Source: Alphaproteobacteria bacterium
GTDB taxonomy: Bacteria; Pseudomonadota; Alphaproteobacteria; RS24
DNA: 5,990 nt
Assembly (NCBI GenBank): GCA_029248825.1
Contig: JAQWIP010000007.1
Location: 1 to 5,990 of the forward strand
Reading direction: 5' to 3'
Shown here: positions 1 to 5,238 of the stretch, one piece after another
Layout: every line of letters starts with the position of its first letter
Position numbering within the stretch: position 1 is the first letter of the stretch
The notes under the pieces: generated by a model
Databases searched by the model: none
Told to the model about the DNA's origin: nothing
The model's input: the letters and a program-made list of their open reading frames with translations, nothing else
Position numbers and translations under genes: made by a program

Positions 1-47
1 AAGCGCTCACGCCACTTTACTTTAGGCGCAACTTAGCTGTGGCGAGG

Positions 48-413
48 TTAAGCGTCGGGCGTTTCCAAAAGCGGTATCATCGCCTCGACTTTTTCCGCCG
101 CCAGCACCAAAGCCGCCGAAAGGGCTTCTTCCATATCGCCCATTTTCTCGCCCAGCGTTTCGCGCGCTGTTCCCGCTTTGGCGACATCTTGGCGAATGGC
201 TTCAATTTCATGTTTCATGTCGCGCAGCTCATTACACAGGGTCAAAGCCGACAGCACCAGCAAATGACTATCGCCGATTTTTTCATTGCCCTTTTTCAAC
301 GTCGCCACGCGGGCTGCCAAATCTTCGGCCAATTGCGAGACTTGCGCTTCTTCGCCATCGGCGCAGACCACTTGAAACGGTCGCGAGTTAATGAGAACGG
401 TCATCTCGGCCAT
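48..413 (-). CDS. zapA: Cell division protein ZapA (FtsZ-ring associated)
   Basis: ZapA is a small cytoplasmic protein that binds FtsZ and cross-links its protofilaments at midcell, stabilising the division ring. The 121-residue product has the family layout: an N-terminal beta-strand region (residues 4-16, TVLINSRPFQVVC), a conserved helix with LAEDLAARVATLKKG (28-42), then DSHLLVLSALTLCNELRDM (48-66), which leads into a long charged C-terminal helix (about 60-115) of the kind that forms the antiparallel coiled coil in ZapA tetramers. Length is normal for the family. The start at 413 is favoured by GGGAG seven to eight bases upstream; Met4 is a weaker alternative because it lies too far from that site. 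The start overlaps the stop of the upstream coiled-coil gene by one base (TAATG), so translational coupling is likely. Family assignment is confident; function is inferred from the family. Confidence 0.9.
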   Translation of the reverse strand: MAEMTVLINSRPFQVVCADGEEAQVSQLAEDLAARVATLKKGNEKIGDSHLLVLSALTLCNELRDMKHEIEAIRQDVAKAGTARETLGEKMGDMEEALSAALVLAAEKVEAMIPLLETPDA

Positions 414-679
414 TAGGCGTCTCCCAATACATCGTCGATTTGGCGCATGGCTTTATCAATTTGCACGCCAGCTCTGGTTTGAGCGGCTTCCAGCTCGGCT
501 TTTTTCTTTTTCAAACTCGACACTTCGGCGCGCAAATGAGCGCATTGCATGGCCAAAGCATCCACTTCGGCTTGCATGCCAATCATATCGCCACCATTGG
601 CAGCCGATTTTTTCTGATGTTTTTCTAGCCTATCGAGAGCCGCGTTTAGGCGCTCCATGGCGGGACGAATTTTTTGCAT
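413..679 (-). CDS. Small coiled-coil protein upstream of zapA (DUF4164-like)
   Basis: This 88-residue protein has no known biochemical activity that I can name. It is almost entirely helical and charged, with heptad-like spacing in two stretches: residues 5-21 (RPAMERLNAALDRLEKH) and 36-66 (ending VSSLKKKKAELEAA), then a C-terminal helix ending in DDVLGDA. There is no signal peptide or membrane segment. Size, coiled-coil character and position directly upstream of zapA match DUF4164-type proteins of Alphaproteobacteria. I chose the start at 679 because AGAGG (685-689) lies five bases upstream. An in-frame ATG at 700 would add seven residues (MLGAEVD) but has no comparable ribosome binding site. 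The stop TAA shares one base with the zapA start, which argues for a joint role with ZapA, for example in septum assembly; that role is inference. Confidence 0.75.
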   Translation of the reverse strand: MQKIRPAMERLNAALDRLEKHQKKSAANGGDMIGMQAEVDALAMQCAHLRAEVSSLKKKKAELEAAQTRAGVQIDKAMRQIDDVLGDA

Positions 680-684
680 ATCAA

Positions 685-689
685 CCTCT
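685..689 (-). promoter_or_regulatory. Ribosome binding site that decides the start of the coiled-coil gene
   Basis: On the minus strand AGAGG is followed by five bases and then ATG (677-679). The further upstream ATG at 698-700 is preceded by GGTGTCCTT, which lacks a good purine-rich site. This favours the shorter 88-residue product. Confidence 0.6.
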
Positions 690-695
690 GCCCCC

Positions 696-725
696 AACAT
701 AAGGACACCGAGGTTTGCGCGTCAA
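696..725 (-). promoter_or_regulatory. Candidate sigma-70-type promoter for the coiled-coil gene and zapA
   Basis: On the minus strand TTGACG (720-725) is separated by 18 bases from TATGTT (696-701). These match the consensus hexamers at five and four of six positions. Transcription would begin near 689-690, leaving a very short leader in front of the ATG at 679. The upstream ATG at 700 would then sit inside the -10 element and be untranslated, which fits the start chosen. The call rests on pattern matching only, and the very short leader is a weakness. Confidence 0.3.
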
Positions 726-789
726 TAGCCAGCGGAAAGGAAGTCCCTATCAACAAGTAAAAACGAGACTCGCGGCTTCGAATCTGGCA

Positions 790-818
790 TTGACTCTATC
801 TGGCCTCGGGGGCATTGT
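790..818 (+). promoter_or_regulatory. Candidate promoter for the tkt-gap-pgk-fba operon
   Basis: TTGACT (790-795) matches the -35 consensus at five of six positions. Seventeen bases further on, CATTGT (813-818) is a poor -10 match (three of six). CATATT (825-830) is a better hexamer but sits too far away. If the first pair is used, the transcript starts near 825 and has a leader of about 125 bases containing the two stem-loops at 863-901 and 912-930. The assignment is tentative. Confidence 0.3.
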
Positions 819-862
819 GCGCCCCATATTACGAACGTCAAATCTAGGGCCAATCGTGTAAA

Positions 863-901
863 TCATGGGGCTTCTAAGGCACCCCTTTAGAAGCCACATG
901 G
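863..901 (+). promoter_or_regulatory. Long inverted repeat / stem-loop in the tkt leader
   Basis: CATGGGGCTTCTAA (864-877) faces TTAGAAGCCACATG (887-900). Thirteen of fourteen positions pair, with one G-A mismatch (868 with 896). The stem extends inward through a G-U pair (878-886) and a G-C pair (879-885) to a five-base loop (880-884), and outward by a T-G wobble (863-901). Neither side is followed by a T-run, so it is not an intrinsic terminator. It lies about 50 bases before the tkt start and could be an RNA leader structure or a DNA operator for a dimeric repressor; the sequence does not decide between these. Confidence 0.6.
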
Positions 902-911
902 AACGTCTTAA

Positions 912-930
912 TCTCGCCCCTATCGCGAGA
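912..930 (+). promoter_or_regulatory. Second stem-loop just upstream of the tkt ribosome binding site
   Basis: TCTCGC (912-917) pairs perfectly with GCGAGA (925-930) around a seven-base loop CCCTATC. The 3' arm ends seven bases before GAGGGA (938-943), the Shine-Dalgarno sequence of tkt. CGTCT at 904-908 can alternatively pair with AGACG at 928-932, giving a competing fold. A role in controlling tkt translation is inference; a six-base stem could arise by chance. Confidence 0.4.
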
Positions 931-949
931 CGGATATGAGGGATTTTAA

Positions 950-2962
950 ATGTCTGACGCCGCTGAAACCAATCTGAAAAGCTCTGCCTCTATGCCATTA
1001 GGCGATATGGCCAATGCCATTCGCGCGCTGTCTATGGATGCCGTTCAAGCTGCCAATTCTGGCCACCCGGGCTTGCCCATGGGCGCGGCCGATATTGCCA
1101 CGGTGCTTTACACTAAGTTTTTGAAAATCGATCCGCTGGCGCCAAATTGGCCAGACCGCGACCGCTTCGTGCTATCCGCCGGCCACGGCTCGATGTTGCA
1201 ATATTCTTTGCATTATCTTTTCGGCTTCGCCGATATGACGCTCGAAGAAATTAAAAACTTCCGTCAATTGGGCGCGCGCACCGCAGGCCATCCTGAATAT
1301 GGCCACGCGAGCGGCATTGAAACCACCACGGGCCCCCTTGGCCAAGGCATTTCTACCGCAGTCGGCATGGCGCTGGCGGAGCGGATGATGAATGCCCGTT
1401 TTAGCGATGCGCTGGTCGACCACTTTACCTATGTTTTGGCCTCCGACGGCGACCTGATGGAAGGCATTAGCCATGAAGCCATCTCGATTGCCGGTCACTT
1501 AAAATTATCCCGCCTCATCGTTTTGTATGATGACAATGATATCTCCATCGATGGCCCGCTGAACTTGACCGAGTCGGGCGATGCTTTGGGTCGCTTTGAA
1601 GCGGCGGGCTGGGATGCGGTGCGTATCGACGGCCACGACACAGACGCCATTGAAGCCGCCATTGCAAATGCGCGCAAAACCGATAAGCCGAGCTTAATCG
1701 CGTGCAAAACCACCATCGGCTATGGCTCGCCCAACAAACAAGGCACCAGCGGTGTGCATGGCGCGCCTTTGGGCGACGAAGAAATTGCGCTGACCCGCGA
1801 AGCTTTGGGCTGGTCGGCAGAGCCGTTTGAAATTCCCTCGCACGTGTTGGACGCTTGGCGTTTGGCGGGTCGCGCGCATGCCTCGACCCGCAAGGGCTGG
1901 GAAGAGCGTTTGAACAGCCAACCCGCCGAAACTAAAAACCGCATGGAACGCGTCTTGGCTGGCGATTTGCCAGAGGGTCTCGACGAAGCCGTGGATGCCT
2001 ATAAAAAACATCTGGCCGAAGAAAAGCCAGGCTGGGCGACGCGCAAATCTTCGGAAGAAGTTTTGAAAGCCATCGTCCCCCATGTGCCAGAAATGATTGG
2101 CGGCTCGGCAGATTTGACCGGCTCCAATAACACCCGCACACCAGAACAGGCGGCCGTTTCGGCCGATAATTATGCTGGGCAATTTATCCACTGGGGCATT
2201 CGCGAACACGGTATGGCGGCGGCCATGAACGGCATGACTTTGCACGGTGGGTTCATTCCTTACTCTGGCACTTTTTTGGTGTTCTCGGATTACTCGCGCC
2301 CTGCCATTCGTTTGTCGGCGCTGATGAAACAGCGCACCATTCATGTGTTGACCCATGACAGCATTGGGCTTGGCGAAGATGGCCCGACCCACCAACCGGT
2401 CGAGCATATGTCGGCCTTGCGCGTCATCCCCAATACATTTGTGTTCCGCCCTGCCGATGCCATTGAGACATTGGAATGCTGGCAATTGGCGCTGAAATTG
2501 GACACAGCCCCAAGCGTTTTGGCGCTGACCCGCCAAGGCTTGCCGAGCGTGCGGACATATGAAGAGCGCAATGTGTGCGCCCAAGGTGCCTATGAATTGG
2601 CGGCTGGCGGCAAAGACCCGCAAGTGACCCTCATGGCGTCTGGCTCGGAGATTTCCATCGCCATGGAAGCGCGCAAAAAGCTGGAAGCCGAAGGCATTGG
2701 CGCCCGCGTGGTTTCGGTGCCGTGTATGGAATTATTCGAGCAACAATCGGCCGCCACCAAAGCCGATGTTCTGGGCAATACGCCCGTGCGTATCGCCGTC
2801 GAGGCCGCCATGCAAATGAGCTGGGATCGCTATTTGCGCGAGCAGGATATTTTCATCGGCATGGATGATTTCGGTGCCAGTGCGCCGGCTCCCCAATTGT
2901 TTCAACATTTTGGCATTACGGCAGACGCCGTGATTTCCGCAGCGCGCGAAGCGCTGGCTTGA
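950..2962 (+). CDS. tkt: Transketolase
   Basis: Thiamine-diphosphate-dependent transketolase transfers two-carbon ketol units between sugar phosphates, joining the non-oxidative pentose phosphate pathway to glycolysis in the cytoplasm. The 670-residue length is typical. The N-terminal ThDP-binding domain carries His39 (SGHPG), GHGS (78-81), His114 (AGHPE), the ThDP/metal motif starting SDGDLMEG (165-172) and ending at Asn196 in YDDND, and His270 (GVHGAP). The middle pyrimidine-binding domain carries SADLTGSN (386-393), the cofactor-activating Glu419 in GIREHGM, His469 in THDS, DGPTHQP (477-483) and Arg528. The C-terminal transketolase domain follows (about 545-670) with GASAPA near the end. 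The start is supported by GAGGGA (938-943), six bases upstream. It is the first gene of the operon, preceded by a structured leader and followed by gap after 27 bases. All key residues that I can identify are present. Confidence 0.97.
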   Translation: MSDAAETNLKSSASMPLGDMANAIRALSMDAVQAANSGHPGLPMGAADIATVLYTKFLKIDPLAPNWPDRDRFVLSAGHGSMLQYSLHYLFGFADMTLEEIKNFRQLGARTAGHPEYGHASGIETTTGPLGQGISTAVGMALAERMMNARFSDALVDHFTYVLASDGDLMEGISHEAISIAGHLKLSRLIVLYDDNDISIDGPLNLTESGDALGRFEAAGWDAVRIDGHDTDAIEAAIANARKTDKPSLIACKTTIGYGSPNKQGTSGVHGAPLGDEEIALTREALGWSAEPFEIPSHVLDAWRLAGRAHASTRKGWEERLNSQPAETKNRMERVLAGDLPEGLDEAVDAYKKHLAEEKPGWATRKSSEEVLKAIVPHVPEMIGGSADLTGSNNTRTPEQAAVSADNYAGQFIHWGIREHGMAAAMNGMTLHGGFIPYSGTFLVFSDYSRPAIRLSALMKQRTIHVLTHDSIGLGEDGPTHQPVEHMSALRVIPNTFVFRPADAIETLECWQLALKLDTAPSVLALTRQGLPSVRTYEERNVCAQGAYELAAGGKDPQVTLMASGSEISIAMEARKKLEAEGIGARVVSVPCMELFEQQSAATKADVLGNTPVRIAVEAAMQMSWDRYLREQDIFIGMDDFGASAPAPQLFQHFGITADAVISAAREALA

Positions 2963-2989
2963 TATCAGTCATACGAGAGGAATTATAAA

Positions 2990-3994
2990 ATGGCAGTTAA
3001 CGTAGCAATCAACGGTTTTGGCCGTATCGGACGCCTCGTCTTGCGCGGCATCATCGAAAGCGGACGCAAAGACATTAATGTGGTCGCCATCAACGATTTA
3101 GGCAGCATTGAAAACAACGCCCATATGCTGAAATATGACAGTGTGCATGGCACGCTGGCCGCTAAGGTGAAAGCCACCAAGACCGGCATTAACGTCAATG
3201 GCAAAGCCATTAAAGTTATCGCCGAGCGCGACCCTGCCAATCTGCCTTGGGAAAAAATGGGCGTCGATATTGCCCTCGAATGCACCGGCCTTTTCACCTC
3301 GAAAGAAACCGCTGGCAAACATATTACCGCTGGCGCCAAACGCGTGTTGGTCTCGGCTCCCGCTTCGGGCGCAGACCTGACGGTGGTTTATGGCGTCAAC
3401 CATAAGAAGCTGAAAAAGAGCCATAAAATTGTCTCCAACGCCTCTTGCACCATCAATTGCTTGGCGCCTGTCGCGCAAGTGCTGGACAAAAACTTCGGCA
3501 TTGCCCGTGGCTATATGACCACCATTCACGCTTTCACTGGCGACCAAAGCACGGTCGACACATTGCACTCTGACCCACGCCGTGCGCGTGCCGCATCGCT
3601 GTCGATGATCCCGACCTCGACGGGAGCTGCAAAAGCCGTGGGTCTGGTCTTGCCAGAGCTTGCCGGTCGCCTCGATGGCACCGCCGTTCGCGTGCCGACC
3701 CCAAATGTATCGATGATTGATTTGGTCTTTGAAGCGAAAAAGAAAACCACCGTAGAGGCCGTCAATGCCGCGATTTTGAAAGCCTCCAATGGCCCGTTGA
3801 AAGGCATTTTGGGCGTTTGCGATGAGCCGCTGGTTTCCATCGACTTCAACCATAGTCCTTTCTCGTCGACCTTTGATTTGACGCAAACCCAAATTGTCGA
3901 TGGCAAATTGGTTCGTGTGTTGAGCTGGTATGACAATGAATGGGGCTTTGCCAATCGCATGGCCGACACGGCTGTCGCCATGGGCAAATTGTAA
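2990..3994 (+). CDS. gap: Type I glyceraldehyde-3-phosphate dehydrogenase
   Basis: The enzyme oxidatively phosphorylates glyceraldehyde-3-phosphate to 1,3-bisphosphoglycerate with NAD(P), reversibly, in the cytoplasm. The 334-residue product has the Rossmann motif INGFGRIGR (7-15), Asp36 in AINDL (which favours NAD over NADP), catalytic Cys153 in NASC, the assisting His180 in TTIHAFTGDQ, the phosphate-binding IPTSTGAAKA (207-216), Arg234 in AVRVPTPN and a C-terminal WYDNEWGF (313-320). The active-site signature reads ASCTINC where the family normally has ASCTTNC: Ile155 replaces a conserved Thr. The reading frame is otherwise intact and full length, so the protein is probably functional. The start is backed by GAGAGGAA (2975-2982). 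The gene lies 27 bases after tkt and 24 bases before pgk, consistent with one transcript. Confidence 0.97.
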   Translation: MAVNVAINGFGRIGRLVLRGIIESGRKDINVVAINDLGSIENNAHMLKYDSVHGTLAAKVKATKTGINVNGKAIKVIAERDPANLPWEKMGVDIALECTGLFTSKETAGKHITAGAKRVLVSAPASGADLTVVYGVNHKKLKKSHKIVSNASCTINCLAPVAQVLDKNFGIARGYMTTIHAFTGDQSTVDTLHSDPRRARAASLSMIPTSTGAAKAVGLVLPELAGRLDGTAVRVPTPNVSMIDLVFEAKKKTTVEAVNAAILKASNGPLKGILGVCDEPLVSIDFNHSPFSSTFDLTQTQIVDGKLVRVLSWYDNEWGFANRMADTAVAMGKL

Positions 3995-4018
3995 GTCAGC
4001 TAAATAGGGATAGCCCGA

Positions 4019-5227
4019 ATGAGCGGTTTTAAAACACTGGATGAGCTGGCAGCCAAGACGCCAGCTGGCAGTATTATTCTGGTTCGCGCGGATTTAAATG
4101 TGCCGCTCGACGATACCGGCGCGGTGCGCGATGCCACGCGTCTGGAACGGCTTTTGCCAAGCCTCCAACAGCTCAGCCAAGCGGGTTATCGCATCGGTGT
4201 TTTGTCGCATTTTGGGCGCCCGAAAGGCCAAGTGGTCCCCGAGATGAGCCTTGCCCCCGTTGCCCATGCGCTCGGCGAGCGGATGGGGCAAGCCGTCGCC
4301 TTTGCCAGCGATTGCATTGGCGAGCCTGCTGCCAACGCGCTGGCAGCTTTGCCCGAAGGTGGCATTTGCGTTTTGGAAAACACGCGGTTTCATGCTGGCG
4401 AAGAAGCCGATGATGCGGCGTTTTCCAAAGCCCTCGCCGCCTCTGGCGTGGCTTATGTAAACGATGCGTTTTCCGCCGCCCATCGCGCTCATGCCTCGAC
4501 GCATGGCATTACCCAGCATTTGCCGACCTATTGCGGCGCGGCCATGCAGGCCGAATTAGAAGCTCTGGAAGCCGCACTCGGGGCGCCCCAACGCCCGCTT
4601 GTCGCGGTTGTGGGGGGTGCCAAGATTTCCACCAAATTGGATTTGCTGGGCAATCTTTCGGCCAAAGTCGATGTGCTGGTTATCGGTGGCGGCATGGCCA
4701 ATACGTTTTTGGCCGCGCAAGGCCATGACGTTGGCAAATCGCTTTGCCAAGCCACTATGCTGGATACGGCGCGCGAAATTATGGCGCAAGCCGAGACACA
4801 AGGCTGTCGTATTTTGCTGCCGAGGGATGCCGCCGTGGCGCCCGAATTTGCAGCCGGACAAACCCCTCAGATTGTGGCCAGCGAGAGCGTGCCATCCGAG
4901 CAAATGATTTTGGATGCAGGGCCCGAAGCGGTAAAAGAAATCTGCGCCGCTTTTGATGAGGCCGCGACGTTGATTTGGAACGGGCCTTTGGGCGCGTTTG
5001 AAATTGAGCCGTTTGATACGGCGACCAATCAGGCGGCACAACATGCGGCCAAGCTGACCCAAGCGGGTGGGCTGATTTCCGTGGCTGGCGGAGGCGACAC
5101 AGTTGCTGCCCTCAACCATGCGGGCGCAGGCCCGAATTTCACCTATGTCTCCACCGCAGGTGGCTCATTTTTAGAGTGGCTGGACGGCAAACCTTTGCCT
5201 GGTGTCACGGCCCTGAAAGGTAACTAA
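4019..5227 (+). CDS. pgk: Phosphoglycerate kinase
   Basis: Phosphoglycerate kinase moves a phosphate between 1,3-bisphosphoglycerate and ADP, giving 3-phosphoglycerate and ATP, and runs backwards in gluconeogenesis. The 402-residue, two-domain monomer is of normal length. The N-terminal domain shows the substrate-binding basic patch: VRADLNVPL (22-30), Arg41 in DATRL, SHFGRPKG (63-70), ENTRFHAGEE (120-129) and DAFSAAHRAH (149-158). The C-terminal nucleotide-binding domain shows VGGAKISTK (198-206), IGGGMANTF (222-230), NGPLGAFE (321-328) and GGGDT (357-361). The end carries STAGGSFLEWLDGKPLPGV. Translation probably starts at 4019, with AGGGA (4006-4010) eight bases upstream. The next gene follows within 11 bases, or overlaps by one base if the alternative fba start is used. 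Confidence 0.97.
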   Translation: MSGFKTLDELAAKTPAGSIILVRADLNVPLDDTGAVRDATRLERLLPSLQQLSQAGYRIGVLSHFGRPKGQVVPEMSLAPVAHALGERMGQAVAFASDCIGEPAANALAALPEGGICVLENTRFHAGEEADDAAFSKALAASGVAYVNDAFSAAHRAHASTHGITQHLPTYCGAAMQAELEALEAALGAPQRPLVAVVGGAKISTKLDLLGNLSAKVDVLVIGGGMANTFLAAQGHDVGKSLCQATMLDTAREIMAQAETQGCRILLPRDAAVAPEFAAGQTPQIVASESVPSEQMILDAGPEAVKEICAAFDEAATLIWNGPLGAFEIEPFDTATNQAAQHAAKLTQAGGLISVAGGGDTVAALNHAGAGPNFTYVSTAGGSFLEWLDGKPLPGVTALKGN

Positions 5228-5228
5228 T

Positions 5229-5232
5229 GGAG
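5229..5232 (+). promoter_or_regulatory. Ribosome binding site for the aldolase start at 5239
   Basis: GGAG sits six bases before the ATG at 5239. A second in-frame ATG at 5227 overlaps the pgk stop (TAATG) and has AAAGG (5216-5220) six bases upstream, so both starts are physically plausible. They differ by four residues (MESK). Confidence 0.5.
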
Positions 5233-5238
5233 AGTAAG

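Noticed and set aside
10..44. Terminator for zapA
   Set aside because: The six-base stem has a 23-base loop and no T-run, so it is not a credible intrinsic terminator.
39..702. Plus-strand open frames opposite zapA and the coiled-coil gene
   Set aside because: Their translations are low-complexity Arg/His/Phe-rich products, while the minus-strand frames match known families and have good ribosome binding sites.
809..825. GGGGC/GCCCC stem with a seven-base loop
   Set aside because: It is only five base pairs and overlaps the candidate promoter; this is not enough to call a functional element.
863..901. Intrinsic terminator in the divergent region
   Set aside because: The stem is strong, but neither strand shows a T-run after it, and it lies upstream of both transcription units.
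1694..2623. Long open frame (309 codons) antisense to tkt
   Set aside because: It lies wholly inside an unmistakable transketolase gene. Its translation is rich in Arg, Gln, His, Phe and Gly, has no recognisable domain, and looks like a by-product of biased codon use on the coding strand.
3098..3892. Long open frame (264 codons) antisense to gap
   Set aside because: It is a mirror of the gap coding frame with no family resemblance or convincing ribosome binding site.
4556..5119. Open frame antisense to pgk
   Set aside because: It overlaps conserved pgk motifs and encodes no recognisable protein.
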